DNA from: Rikenellaceae bacterium
GTDB taxonomy: Bacteria; Bacteroidota; Bacteroidia; Bacteroidales; Rikenellaceae
DNA: 64,000 nucleotides
Assembly: GCA_015059845.1 (NCBI GenBank)
Contig: SUZR01000003.1
Location: 178,823 to 242,822 of the forward strand
Direction: 5' to 3'
The translations under genes and the position numbers were made by a program. This document shows positions 47,928 through 58,123 of this stretch, one piece after another. The notes beneath the pieces were generated by a model, which ran no database searches, had not been told where the DNA came from, and saw only the letters and a list, made by a program, of their open reading frames with translations. Each line of letters starts with the position of its first letter. The stretch's first letter is position 1.

Positions 47928-48095
47928 TTACTCGGCTGAGATTGCCTCGCTGGGGCAAACACCTGCGCAAGTACCGCAGTCAATACACTTGTCGGGATCA
48001 ATTACATAGATGTCGCCTGCAGAGATAGCCTCTACGGGGCACTCGTCGATACAAGTACCGCATGCTACGCATGCATCTGAAATTTTGTAAGCCAT
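47928..48095 (-). CDS. 2[4Fe-4S] ferredoxin, 55 aa
   Basis: MAYKISDACVACGTCIDECPVEAISAGDIYVIDPDKCIDCGTCAGVCPSEAISAE; two CxxCxxCxxxCP motifs. Below the length cutoff of the ORF track. Confidence 0.96.
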   Translation of the reverse strand: MAYKISDACVACGTCIDECPVEAISAGDIYVIDPDKCIDCGTCAGVCPSEAISAE

Positions 48096-48139
48096 AATTT
48101 TGTTTGTTTTAAGAATTAATGTTGTGCAAATATAAATCT

Positions 48140-49411
48140 TTATTTGATAATATCAAAACCTGTATATGGTACCAATACGTCGGGAATACGTATTCCCTCC
48201 TCACACTGGTTGTTCTCCAATAACGCTGCCACAATGCGAGGCAAAGCCAAAGAAGAGCCATTAAGTGTGTGTGCCAACTGTGTTTTCTTATTATCGTCGC
48301 GGTAGCGCAGCTTCAGACGGTTAGCCTGGAACGACTCAAAGTTAGATACAGACGATACCTCCAACCAACGCTGCTGAGCGGCAGAGTAAACCTCGAAATC
48401 GTAGGTCAAAGCCGATGTGAACGACATATCACCTCCACACAGACGCAGGATACGATACGGCAGACCGAGCGAAGCCACGATAGACTCCACGTGAGCCACC
48501 ATACCATCCAGAGCCTCATACGACTTCTCGGGCAGAGCCAACTGCACGATCTCCACCTTATCGAACTGGTGCAGACGGTTTAGACCACGCACATCCTTAC
48601 CATACGAGCCAGCCTCACGACGGAAGCAAGGGGTATAAGCGGTCATCTTTACAGGGAACTCGCTCTGGTCGAGGATTACGTCACGGAAGATATTTGTTAC
48701 GGGAACCTCCGCAGTAGGCACCAAATAGAAGTTATCGGCTGTAGCGTGATACATCTGACCCTCCTTATCTGGCAACTGACCCGTACCGAAGCCAGAAGCC
48801 TCATTTACCATTACGGGAGGCTCAACCTCCTGATAACCAGCCTTGGTGTTGCAGTCAAGGAAGTAGTTAATCAACGCACGCTGCAGACGCGCACCCTGAC
48901 CCTTATATACGGGGAAACCGGCACCTGTAAGCTTCACGCCCAAATCGAAGTCGATAATATCGTACTTGCGAGCCAGCTCCCAGTGGGGCTGTGCCTGCTC
49001 GGGCAGAGCTACGGGGCTCTCAACCAACTTCACAACCACGTTATCCTCAGCTGTACGACCCTCGGGAACAATGTCGGCGGGGAAATTAGGCAGCAGTACA
49101 ATCTGCGCCTGCAACTCACCGCTTACTGCCTGATGCTCCGCAGAGAGCTCTGCTGAGCGAGCCTTGAGTGAAGCCACGAAAGCCTTCTTCTCCTCGGCCT
49201 CTTCGCGCTTACCCTGGCCCATCAAAGCACCAATCTGCTTTGCAGCCTTATTCTGCTCGGCAAGGCAGTTATCCAAATCAGCCTGGATAGCCTTACGCTT
49301 GTCATCAAGTTCTATAATTTTGTCAATGATGGGAGCGGCGTCCACGCCCTTCTTTGCAAGGCGTGCAATTGCCAGCTGCTTATCATCTCTAAGTTGCTTT
49401 AATGTCAACAT
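48140..49411 (-). CDS. serS: Serine-tRNA ligase
   Basis: 423 aa; MLTLKQLRDDKQ, TAEVPVTN, FRREAGSYGKDVRGLNRLHQFDKVEIV, LNGSSLALPRIVAALLENNQ. Confidence 0.97.
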   Translation of the reverse strand: MLTLKQLRDDKQLAIARLAKKGVDAAPIIDKIIELDDKRKAIQADLDNCLAEQNKAAKQIGALMGQGKREEAEEKKAFVASLKARSAELSAEHQAVSGELQAQIVLLPNFPADIVPEGRTAEDNVVVKLVESPVALPEQAQPHWELARKYDIIDFDLGVKLTGAGFPVYKGQGARLQRALINYFLDCNTKAGYQEVEPPVMVNEASGFGTGQLPDKEGQMYHATADNFYLVPTAEVPVTNIFRDVILDQSEFPVKMTAYTPCFRREAGSYGKDVRGLNRLHQFDKVEIVQLALPEKSYEALDGMVAHVESIVASLGLPYRILRLCGGDMSFTSALTYDFEVYSAAQQRWLEVSSVSNFESFQANRLKLRYRDDNKKTQLAHTLNGSSLALPRIVAALLENNQCEEGIRIPDVLVPYTGFDIIK

Positions 49412-49576
49412 AACCTCTATATTTTATTTACAAAGCACAAAGTTACAAAAAATCTCCGTTCATTATCCATCCCGAGGCCGCTTTTTTCTCTCTTTATCAC
49501 TCTTCGTGCAGAAAAACTCTCGTCAAAAGCGATATTTTGAGCATTCTTTACTAATTTTGTCGCAAACTCTTACACT

Positions 49577-51400
49577 ATGCGATACATCGAGCTACTCTCT
49601 CCGGCCAAGGACCTCGAAGCGGCGTGTGCCGCCGTGGACCACGGAGCCGATGCGATATATATGGGCGGAGCGCGTTTTGGTGCGCGTCGAGCCGCGGGCA
49701 ACTCCATCGAGGAGATAGCCCGCGCGGTGGAGTATGCCCATCAGTATGGCGTGAGGGTTCACTCTACGCTCAACACCGTTCTCTACGATGAGGAGCTCGC
49801 CGATGCCGAGCAGATGGCACGTGAACTTATTTCGGCGGGTGTTGATGCGCTGATTATTCAGGATATGGCTCTGCGCAGAATGAATCTCCCCGTAGAGCTG
49901 CACGCCTCAACACAGGTGGGAACAACCACTCCCGAGGGGACTCTATTCTTAGAAAAATGCGGATTTTCGCGCGTGATTTTGGAGCGTGCGCTGACTTTGG
50001 AGGATATACGCCGCATACGAGAGGCGACAACTGTGGAGTTGGAGTGCTTCGTACACGGAGCTATTTGTGTAGGTTATAGTGGCCGTTGCTTTCTCTCGCG
50101 CTCAACATCTGCACGTAGCGGTAATCGTGGAGAGTGTTCGCAGCCCTGCCGCCTACCCTACGACTTGAAGGATGAGCGAGGCCGCACGATTATGGCGGGC
50201 AAGCACCTTCTTTCGGTGCGCGATTTGGACCTCTCGGATGATTTGGAGGCGTTGATTGATGCGGGCGTATCGTCATTCAAAATCGAGGGTCGCCTAAAGG
50301 ATGCGCGCTACATAAAGAATGTGGTAAACTACTATCGCCGCCGAATAGACGATATTCTGGAGCGCAGAAAAGATATTGTACGCCCATCTGCTGGTCGCAC
50401 CATAACGGAGTTTACACCCGACCCCGCCAAGAGTTTTACTCGTGGCGCATCACAATATATGCTTCACGGCAAGCAGTCGGGGGTTGCATCGTTCGACACG
50501 CCCAAGGCTGTGGGCGAGTACGTAGGAGTAGTTAAAACCGTCTCTCATCGCGGATTTACGCTTGATAGAGAGTGCGACATCTCGGCTGGCGATGGCGTCT
50601 GCGCCATTGTTGATGGCGGTATGAGCGGTACGAATATCAATTCCGTAGAGGGCTCAACAATCATTCCCAACCGTATGGAGGGCATAATGGCAGGTGCTAA
50701 GCTATATCGTAACTACGACCATCGCTTCTCGTTGCTGCTTGACCGCTCGCGCACACGCCGAGTGATAGATGCCTCGGCCGAGATAGATATATCGCAGCGA
50801 TGTATAACCCTTACGGTAACCGACTGCGAGGGCGTAGATGTTGTCATCACCCGTAACGTCGATTTGGATATGGCTGGCAATGCTGACAAGATGGCCGACA
50901 CGGCTCGCCGACAGATTGCCAAGAGTGGAGGCACGATATTTTCCATTACAACGGTCGTTGTTCTCGGCAGTGACTACTTCGCCCCTGCATCCCTTCTGGC
51001 CGATATGCGTCGTGAGGCGTTGGAGGCTCTGCGCATAAAGCGTATAGAGCGAGAGCTACCCCACCGCATTATCTCTGACGACGGCTCGGCACGTTACCCA
51101 TTCGATAAGGTTACACGCTACGAGAATGTCACAAACCACCTCAGCCGCGAGTTTTACCTCGTACACGGGGCAAAGGAGATAGAGCCAGCGCTGGAGAGCA
51201 GCCCTACCCTGGGCGAGCGCGTAATGATTTCGAGTTATTGTATCAGACGCGAGCTTGGGCAATGCCTCAAGGAGAATCCCTCGCTCAAGGGGGAGCTATA
51301 CATCGAGCACGGCACGGCTCGCTATCGCCTCGGCTTTGATTGCAAGCAGTGCTTGATGACGCTGACAGATTGCAGCACAACAAACACGCAGAAAAAATAG
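49577..51400 (+). CDS. U32 family peptidase / RNA hydroxylase-like protein
   Basis: 607 aa; ELLSPAKDLEAACAAVDHGADAIYMGGARFGARRAAGN; CVGYSGRCFLSRSTSARSGNRGECSQPCR. Confidence 0.9.
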   Translation: MRYIELLSPAKDLEAACAAVDHGADAIYMGGARFGARRAAGNSIEEIARAVEYAHQYGVRVHSTLNTVLYDEELADAEQMARELISAGVDALIIQDMALRRMNLPVELHASTQVGTTTPEGTLFLEKCGFSRVILERALTLEDIRRIREATTVELECFVHGAICVGYSGRCFLSRSTSARSGNRGECSQPCRLPYDLKDERGRTIMAGKHLLSVRDLDLSDDLEALIDAGVSSFKIEGRLKDARYIKNVVNYYRRRIDDILERRKDIVRPSAGRTITEFTPDPAKSFTRGASQYMLHGKQSGVASFDTPKAVGEYVGVVKTVSHRGFTLDRECDISAGDGVCAIVDGGMSGTNINSVEGSTIIPNRMEGIMAGAKLYRNYDHRFSLLLDRSRTRRVIDASAEIDISQRCITLTVTDCEGVDVVITRNVDLDMAGNADKMADTARRQIAKSGGTIFSITTVVVLGSDYFAPASLLADMRREALEALRIKRIERELPHRIISDDGSARYPFDKVTRYENVTNHLSREFYLVHGAKEIEPALESSPTLGERVMISSYCIRRELGQCLKENPSLKGELYIEHGTARYRLGFDCKQCLMTLTDCSTTNTQKK

Positions 51401-51408
51401 AACACAAT

Positions 51409-52305
51409 ATGTCACAACTACTTACACCCACATTCCCTGACTACGAGCTCATCGACTCGGGTGATTTCGAGAAATTGGAGCGCTTTGGTCGCCACGTAAC
51501 ACGCCGCCCAGAGCCGCAGGCTATCTGGCACAAGACACTCTCGGAGGAGGAGTGGCGCCGCTTGGCAGATGCGTCATTTCTTAAGACCTCCGCATCGAAG
51601 AGTGACGAGCGTGGCGAGTGGCACCGTAAGCCGCAGATGCCCGACCGCTGGGTGATGCAGTACGACTACAAGCAGATGCACCTGAAGATGCGCTTAGGAC
51701 TCACCTCATTCAAGCACGTGGGAATATTCCCCGAGCAGGCGGCGAATTGGAACTTTATCTACGACCGCATTGAGGAGCAGAAGGCGGCGGGTGTAACCCC
51801 CAAAGTGCTTAATCTGTTTGCATATACGGGAGGAGCGACACTTGCGGCACGTGCTGCGGGAGCTGACGTTACACACGTAGATTCGGTAAAGCAGGTTGTC
51901 ACGTGGTCACGTGAGAATATGGAGAGTAGCGCTCTGGATGGTGTGCGCTGGATTGTCGAGGATGCGCTGAAGTTTGTGCGCCGCGAGGTGCGCCGAGGCA
52001 ACCGTTACGATGGTATCATTCTTGACCCTCCCGCCTACGGTCGCGGAGCAAATGGCGAGAAGTGGGTGCTGGAGGAGAATATCTGCGAGATGCTGGAGTG
52101 CTGCGCAGCACTTCTGAGCGACAAGGGATTCCTTGTGCTGAATCTCTACTCGATGGGGCTTTCGGCTCTCTTGGCTCGCACCGCACTACGTCAGGCATTT
52201 GGCACAACGGGTAAGGAGGAGTTTGGAGAGTTGTACTTTGCCGACCGCGCAGGTAAGGAGCTGCCGCTCGGCACATTCTTCCGTTTTGATAGAGTTAAGA
52301 GGTAG
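51409..52305 (+). CDS. Class I SAM-dependent methyltransferase (rRNA MTase-like)
   Basis: Start MSQLLTPTFPDYELIDSGDFEKLERFG; VLNLFAYTGGATLAARAAGADVTHVD, IILDPPAYGRG. Confidence 0.87.
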   Translation: MSQLLTPTFPDYELIDSGDFEKLERFGRHVTRRPEPQAIWHKTLSEEEWRRLADASFLKTSASKSDERGEWHRKPQMPDRWVMQYDYKQMHLKMRLGLTSFKHVGIFPEQAANWNFIYDRIEEQKAAGVTPKVLNLFAYTGGATLAARAAGADVTHVDSVKQVVTWSRENMESSALDGVRWIVEDALKFVRREVRRGNRYDGIILDPPAYGRGANGEKWVLEENICEMLECCAALLSDKGFLVLNLYSMGLSALLARTALRQAFGTTGKEEFGELYFADRAGKELPLGTFFRFDRVKR

Positions 52306-52307
52306 AG

Positions 52308-52850
52308 ATGGGTAAATATTGGGAGTTATTCTGTTCTTTCTTCAAGATAGGCATATTCACCTTCGGTGGCGGATATGCTATGATTCCCATTATCCAGGCC
52401 GAAGTTATCACCCGCAAAGGGTGGATTAAGGAGCAGGAGTTTTTGGACCTGTTAACATTGGCACAATCGGCCCCGGGACCTATCTCGCTCAATACAGCCG
52501 TATTCGTGGGTTATAAGATGTATGGCTATCGCGGTGCGCTGTCGGCACTGACAGGCGTGGTGCTGCCATCGTTTACTATCCTTCTGCTGGTTGCGATGTT
52601 CTTCTCGCAGATACGCCAGAATCCAATCGTTGATGCCGCCTTTCGCGGTATGCAGCCAATTGTTGTGGCCATAATGCTTGCGCCCATCCTGGGTTTCACG
52701 AAGGGTATGCATTGGACTCTCATAGCCCTTGCCGCCGCCATAACGATGGTTATATGGTATTTCGGATTCTCTCCTATATATCTATTGATTGCAGGCGCTG
52801 TGGCAGGTCTTGCGTGGACAGCCGCACGCGGAAAGGAGGTTGAGCGATGA
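52308..52850 (+). CDS. Chromate transporter (CHR) half protein 1
   Basis: 180 aa; FFKIGIFTFGGGYAMIPII, LAQSAPGPISLNTAVFVGYKMYG. Confidence 0.92.
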   Translation: MGKYWELFCSFFKIGIFTFGGGYAMIPIIQAEVITRKGWIKEQEFLDLLTLAQSAPGPISLNTAVFVGYKMYGYRGALSALTGVVLPSFTILLLVAMFFSQIRQNPIVDAAFRGMQPIVVAIMLAPILGFTKGMHWTLIALAAAITMVIWYFGFSPIYLLIAGAVAGLAWTAARGKEVER

Positions 52851-53392
52851 TTTACCTTAAACTCTTTATCAGCTACCTGAAGATTGGTTTCTTCGGTTTC
52901 GGCGGAGGCTACGCTATGCTCTCGCTCATACAGAACGAGGTGGTTGTACAGAATGCGTGGATGACAAATGCCGAGTTTGCCGATATTGTAGCCATCTCGC
53001 AGATGACTCCTGGCCCGATTGCCATCAACTCGGCCACATACGTAGGTTACACCGTAGCGGGATTCTGGGGCTCGGTGGTGGCAACCATATCGGTCTGCCT
53101 GCCTGCACTTACGCTGATGATTCTCATAACCCGATTTTTCCTACGTCTGCGCGACAACCGCTATATGAAGGGTGCTATTGCGGGTATGAAACCCGTTGTG
53201 GTGGGTATGATTGGAGCGGCCGTTCTGCTATTGCTCTTCCCCTCGGATGGTGGAGGTTTTCAAGATGTGTGGAGTTGGGGACTGTTCGGCATTGCGCTTA
53301 TCGCCTCGCACAAGAAGGTGAATCCCATACTGCTGATTATCCTCTCGGCCATAGCTGGCATTGCGATATATTATCTACCAACGGTAATATAG
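52847..53392 (+). CDS. Chromate transporter (CHR) half protein 2
   Basis: 181 aa; LKIGFFGFGGGYAMLSLIQ, ISQMTPGPIAINSATYVGYTVAG; overlaps the previous gene by 4 nt (ATGA). Confidence 0.92.
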   Translation: MIYLKLFISYLKIGFFGFGGGYAMLSLIQNEVVVQNAWMTNAEFADIVAISQMTPGPIAINSATYVGYTVAGFWGSVVATISVCLPALTLMILITRFFLRLRDNRYMKGAIAGMKPVVVGMIGAAVLLLLFPSDGGGFQDVWSWGLFGIALIASHKKVNPILLIILSAIAGIAIYYLPTVI

Positions 53393-53403
53393 GGCACGCC
53401 TCG

Positions 53404-54048
53404 TTACATAAAAAATACGATAGCCACAAAGTGTGATGCAGCTGCTAAATTTATGAGCAGATGCCACACCAGATGATGATAACGAAAAGCCTTCATCGCA
53501 TAGAATACAGCACCGATAGTATAAAACACTCCGCCCAGCGCAATCAGCGTTATAAACTGCCACGATGCGTGACGCACAAAGAGCGGGAAGAAGAATACTA
53601 CGGTCCACCCCATCACCAGATATATCGTAAGACTTACAGCCGGTATCGAGCGGCGGCTCAGCGACTTATAGAAGATTCCAAAAATCACCATCACCCACTG
53701 CAGGATAAATATCAGCCACCCCTGCCAGCCCCCGATTATCGAGAGCGCTACGGGCGTATAGCTACCCGCAATGGCGACGTAGATAAAGATATGGTCGAGG
53801 ATATGAAAGACCTCCTTGTGACGCGTGTCGTGCAACATCGAGTGGTAGAGTGTCGATATAACAAACATCAGAAACAGGCTCACGCAAAACACGCTCACGC
53901 CAAATGTCATCAACATATCTCCCCCACTATGCACATAGCTCCACACTGCCGCAAATGGCATTGCCAGCAACATCAAGATGCTCATCACGCCGTGCGAGAT
54001 GGCATTGCCCACCTCCTCACCAAATGTTGGTATATAAATCTTTGCCAT
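53404..54048 (-). CDS. Hemolysin III / PAQR family protein
   Basis: 214 aa; GEEVGNAISHGV, STLYHSM, HILDHIFIYVAIAGSYTPVAL, FRYHHLVWHLLINLAAASHFVA. Confidence 0.92.
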   Translation of the reverse strand: MAKIYIPTFGEEVGNAISHGVMSILMLLAMPFAAVWSYVHSGGDMLMTFGVSVFCVSLFLMFVISTLYHSMLHDTRHKEVFHILDHIFIYVAIAGSYTPVALSIIGGWQGWLIFILQWVMVIFGIFYKSLSRRSIPAVSLTIYLVMGWTVVFFFPLFVRHASWQFITLIALGGVFYTIGAVFYAMKAFRYHHLVWHLLINLAAASHFVAIVFFM

Positions 54049-54051
54049 CGT

Positions 54052-55227
54052 TTACTCCTCGTATAATAGATATTTTCGTCGTTGCTCCTTAAACTTGGCA
54101 ACATCCCCCTGCCAGCGGGCACGTATCTCCTCGGCCGAGTGACCTGCCACAATCATCTCCTTGATATAATCCACACCCGTAAGCAACAGGAACATACGGG
54201 TAAAAAACTTCTCGCCCATATTCAGGTTGCGGTAGGCGTCAATAACATACTCCAGATTAAATCCTGCCGCAATGATAGCCTCATCCTCCACACCGCGCAA
54301 ATCCACGCCACGACACTTCTGGTCCTTCAGGGGAGGATTCTTCGCTCCCGCTACACTGCGTGGCGTAAACTCAAACTCACCACCCTGATAGCTGGGGTGT
54401 CCATACATCTCAAACGGCGCCTCCGTACCGCGGCCCAGCGAACAGACTGTACCCTCAAACAGACAGGTCGAAGGATAGAGATAGATAGAGTGCTGCGTGG
54501 GGAGGTTGGGCGATGGAGCGATGGGCAACACATAGCGGCTCTGGTGGGTATATCCCGCGCAGGGCACAACCTCAACATCGCACTTCTTACTCCAACCCTC
54601 ACCCTGCGCCATCAGAGCAATCTCGCCCATCGTAAGGCCGTGAACAACAGGAATAGGCAGAGCCCCCACGCCCGACTTATACTTCGCCACGTCGAGAATA
54701 GGGCCATCGACGTACATTCCGTTGGGGTTGGGGCGGTCCAGGATGATAACCTTGCGGCCAAAGTCGGCACAAGCGTCTATCATACGAATCATACTGATAT
54801 AGTATGTGTAGAATCGCAAACCAACATCCTGAATATCAACAAGCAACACATCAAACGCGCGCATACGTTCATCCGAGGGGCGCTTGGCATTGCCATCGTA
54901 TAACGACCAGATAGGGACTCCCGTCTGCTCATCCACCGAGCTGTTGACGTGCTCGCCCGCATCGGCCTTACCGCGAAAACCGTGCTCTGGAGAGAAGATA
55001 CCGACAAGATTCACCCTATTGGCAATGAGCATATCCACGAGGTGTTTGTCACCCACCATCGCGGTATGATTTGCCAAAACAGCCACGCGCTGACAGCTGA
55101 GTTTTGTAATGTACTCCTCGGTGCGCTCGGCGCCAACTATAATCTTCTCGCTCGGCGATGCAATTTTCTCTGCCGCCTGACAAGCAAACGAGATAAACGC
55201 AAGTATAATTATAAGGATGTGTTTCAT
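54052..55227 (-). CDS. DUF1343 / NamZ-like exo-beta-N-acetylmuramidase
   Basis: 391 aa secreted; VAVLANHTAMVG, GIFSPEHGFRGKADAGEHV, VLLVDIQDVGLRFYTYYISM, RPNPN. Confidence 0.92.
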   Translation of the reverse strand: MKHILIIILAFISFACQAAEKIASPSEKIIVGAERTEEYITKLSCQRVAVLANHTAMVGDKHLVDMLIANRVNLVGIFSPEHGFRGKADAGEHVNSSVDEQTGVPIWSLYDGNAKRPSDERMRAFDVLLVDIQDVGLRFYTYYISMIRMIDACADFGRKVIILDRPNPNGMYVDGPILDVAKYKSGVGALPIPVVHGLTMGEIALMAQGEGWSKKCDVEVVPCAGYTHQSRYVLPIAPSPNLPTQHSIYLYPSTCLFEGTVCSLGRGTEAPFEMYGHPSYQGGEFEFTPRSVAGAKNPPLKDQKCRGVDLRGVEDEAIIAAGFNLEYVIDAYRNLNMGEKFFTRMFLLLTGVDYIKEMIVAGHSAEEIRARWQGDVAKFKEQRRKYLLYEE

Positions 55228-55256
55228 TTAATTAGTATTTGAGTCAAAAAAGGTAA

Positions 55257-55289
55257 GTGAGCAACTCGAAATCAAGCCAGATGCCAAAA
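55257..55289. repeat. Partial copy of the repeat core found at 32119-32151
   Basis: gtgagcaactcgaaatcaagccagatgccaaaa vs gtgagcatttcgagggcaagccagatgccaaaa, 28/33 identical; begins about 9 nt after the prfB stop. Confidence 0.65.
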
Positions 55290-55297
55290 TCACCACG

Positions 55298-56417
55298 CTA
55301 TACGCTTTCAGCCCCGCCAGTTTGCATTAGGTATTCCTTGATAAAGCCATCCAAATCACCATCCATAACAGCCTCTACGGCAGAGGTTTGAAAACCTGTA
55401 CGATGGTCCTTCACGCGGCGGTCATCGAAGACATAAGAGCGAATCTGTGAGCCCCACTCAATGCGTTTTTTGGTAGCCTCCAGAGCCTGCTGCGTGGCCA
55501 TACGCTTCTCCATCTCGCGCTGATAGAGCTTCGAGCGGAGGATACGCATCGCATTCTCACGGTTCATAAGCTGCGAGCGCGTCTCGCTATTCTCAATCAG
55601 GAACTCCACAGCCTCGCCCGTATCGGGGTCCTTGCCGTGATAACGCAGACGAACAGCCGTCTCGACCTTGTTCACATTCTGGCCTCCCGCACCACTTGAG
55701 CGATAAGTATCCCACTCGTAATCAGAGGGGTTGATTGTAATCTCGATACTATCATCTACGGCTGGCGTAACAAAGACCGATGCGAAGGTTGTCTGGCGCT
55801 TATTATTGGCATTGAAAGGCGAAAGGCGCACCATACGATGCACGCCATTCTCGCTCTTGAGATAGCCGTAGGCGTAATCGCCCTCAATCTCCAGCGTGCA
55901 GGACTTCACGCCCACCTCGTCACCCGCCTGATAATCCATCATACGATATTTGTAGCCGTGCGCATCGCACCAGCGAGTGTACATACGCAGTAGCATCGAG
56001 GCCCAATCCAACGCCTCCGTACCACCAGCACCTGCGTTGATATCCATAATAGCGCCCATCTTATCCTCCTCACCGCGAAGCATATTGCGAAGCTCAAGGG
56101 CTTCGATAAGTTCGATGGTTTTGGCGTAGTGCTCCTCCATCTCGGACTCCGTAGCAAGCTCTGCCGCCACAAATTCGGGCATAAGCTGCAAATCCTCAAC
56201 AGCCTTAGCCACAGCGTCATAATCCTCCACCCACGACTTTATGGCCGCTACCCGACGCAGTTGCTTCTGCGCAGCCTCGGCATCGTCCCAAAAGTTGGGG
56301 TCTTGAGTTCGCTCCTCCTCGTTTTGTAGGTCTATACGTCGCTGAGCGATGTCAAAGACACCTCCCCAACGAATCCTGTCGTCTTATAGCCTCTTTAATT
56401 TGGTCGTCTGATACCAT
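55298..56417 (-). CDS. prfB: Peptide chain release factor 2, expressed by programmed +1 frameshift
   Basis: Zero frame MVSDDQIKEAIRRQDSLGRCL-TGA, then +1 frame DIAQRRIDLQNEEERTQDPNFWDDAEAAQ...; GAGGQNVNKVETAVRL GGQ motif. Confidence 0.96.
56351..56357 (-). other. RF2 programmed frameshift site CTTTGAC
   Basis: Minus strand ggggaggtgtCTTTGAC: SD-like GGGGAGG, slippery CTT, in-frame TGA at 56354-56352 followed by C. Confidence 0.93.
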
Positions 56418-56539
56418 TTTGTTTTTGCTAATTTATTAAATTATGTGGTTTCTTCTCCTTTGCCATAACACTCTCTCTTAAAACGGCTTATGATTAGGCT
56501 AATATGATAAAAATCTCATAGCGTGAACTATTTTTGAGA

Positions 56540-56603
56540 AAATTTTGATTTAAGCCTTGAAGGCAATAGTGGACCTATTGTCAAAAGGCACGAAGCAAAA
56601 TTT
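56540..56603. repeat. Nested long hairpin downstream of cysS
   Basis: Three nested arm pairs: aaattttg/caaaattt, gcctt/aaggc, caatag/ctattg with tggac loop. Confidence 0.65.
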
Positions 56604-56619
56604 ACCAAAAAGAGAAACG

Positions 56620-58101
56620 CTACTCTATCTCCCAATCAACGCCATCCTTACGATCCTTCACGCGGATACCGATGGCTGTGAGCTCGTTACGAATCTTGTC
56701 TGACGTTGCCCAATCCTTTGCAGCCTTAGCGTCCTGACGTACAGCGAGAATCATATCCACAACCTTCTTGAGCATATCGCCACCACCTGCGGCACTCTCC
56801 TGCTTCTCGTTACGCAAGCCGAGAATATCGAATGCGTAGAGGTTGATGATGCGCTTCAGCTCAGCCAAATCGGCCTCCGAAATTGTCTGCTGACCCTCGG
56901 CAATCTGGTTGATTACACGTACCCAGTCAAACATCGCAGAGATAACCATCGGTGAGTTCAGGTCATCATCCATCGCCTCACGGCAACGCTTCTCCAGGTC
57001 GGCCACAACGATACCCTCCGATGTAACGGCGGCGGGCTTGAGCTTACCCAGAGTCTCAATGCCCTTCATAAGGCGGTCAAGCCCCTTCTCGGCAGCCTGC
57101 AATGCAGCATTCGAGAAGTCGAGCGTTGAGCGGTAGTGAGCCTGAAGGATAAAGAAACGAATAGTCATCGGCGTATAAGCCTGCTCCAACTTTGCGTGCT
57201 GGCCGTTGAAGAGCTCCTCCATAGTGATGAAGTTACCATACGACTTACCCATCTTCTGACCGTCGATAGTAATCATATTGTTGTGTACCCAATAGCGAGC
57301 CGAATCCTTACCCAAAGCTGCCGTAGCCTGTGCAATCTCGCACTCGTGATGGGGGAACATCAAATCCATACCGCCACCGTGGATATCAAACTGCTCACCC
57401 AGATACTTGCACGACATAGCCGAGCACTCCATATGCCAGCCGGGGAAACCATCTGACCAGGGCGAGGGCCAACGCATAATATGCTCGGGCGAAGCTTTCT
57501 TCCACAAGGCGAAGTCAAACGAATTGCGTTTGTCGCTCTGACCATCCAAATCGCGTGTATTGGCGACGATGTCATCGAGATTACGACCTGACAATTTACC
57601 GTAGTGGTAAACCTTATTATACTTCTCAACATCGAAATATACCGAACCGTTTGATTCGTAGGCATAACCTGCGTCGAAGATGCGCTTCACGAAGTCAATC
57701 TGCTCGATGATGTGGCCCGATGCGTGGGGCTCGATTGAGGGAGTCTGCACATTAAGCTGCTCCATAGCCTTATGGTAACGCTCTGTGTAGTAGTGTGCTA
57801 CCTCCATAGGCTCCAGCTGCTCCAAGCGTGCCTTCTTTGCAATCTTATCCTCACCCTCATCAGCGTCGTGCTCCAAGTGGCCCACGTCGGTGATGTTACG
57901 AACGTAGCGCACCTTATAGCCCAACGCCTTCAGGTAGCGGAACATCAAATCGAATGTAATTGAGGGGCGTGCGTGTCCCAAATGGGGGTCACCATATACG
58001 GTAGGGCCGCAGACGTACATACCCACACGACCTTCGTTCAATGGTTCAAACACCTCTTTGCGGCGTGTGAGCGTATTGTATAAACTGAGTTTTGAATCCA
58101 T
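56620..58101 (-). CDS. cysS: Cysteine-tRNA ligase
   Basis: 493 aa; [42 protein letters not shown]. Confidence 0.97.
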   Translation of the reverse strand: MDSKLSLYNTLTRRKEVFEPLNEGRVGMYVCGPTVYGDPHLGHARPSITFDLMFRYLKALGYKVRYVRNITDVGHLEHDADEGEDKIAKKARLEQLEPMEVAHYYTERYHKAMEQLNVQTPSIEPHASGHIIEQIDFVKRIFDAGYAYESNGSVYFDVEKYNKVYHYGKLSGRNLDDIVANTRDLDGQSDKRNSFDFALWKKASPEHIMRWPSPWSDGFPGWHMECSAMSCKYLGEQFDIHGGGMDLMFPHHECEIAQATAALGKDSARYWVHNNMITIDGQKMGKSYGNFITMEELFNGQHAKLEQAYTPMTIRFFILQAHYRSTLDFSNAALQAAEKGLDRLMKGIETLGKLKPAAVTSEGIVVADLEKRCREAMDDDLNSPMVISAMFDWVRVINQIAEGQQTISEADLAELKRIINLYAFDILGLRNEKQESAAGGGDMLKKVVDMILAVRQDAKAAKDWATSDKIRNELTAIGIRVKDRKDGVDWEIE

Positions 58102-58123
58102 AATATATCTGTTTTATTTATTT

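Noticed and set aside
51340-51408. 69-nt upstream extension of the methyltransferase overlapping the U32 gene
   Set aside because: Overlaps the end of the U32 CDS; MSQLLTPTFPDYELIDSG at 51409 is the better start.
52308-53392. Chromate transporter split by a frameshift
   Set aside because: Two half-size CHR proteins with ATGA overlap are a known natural arrangement and both halves are complete.
55298-56230. prfB as a truncated gene or pseudogene
   Set aside because: The in-frame TGA lies in a canonical CTTTGAC frameshift site with SD-like sequence upstream; the downstream frame is intact.
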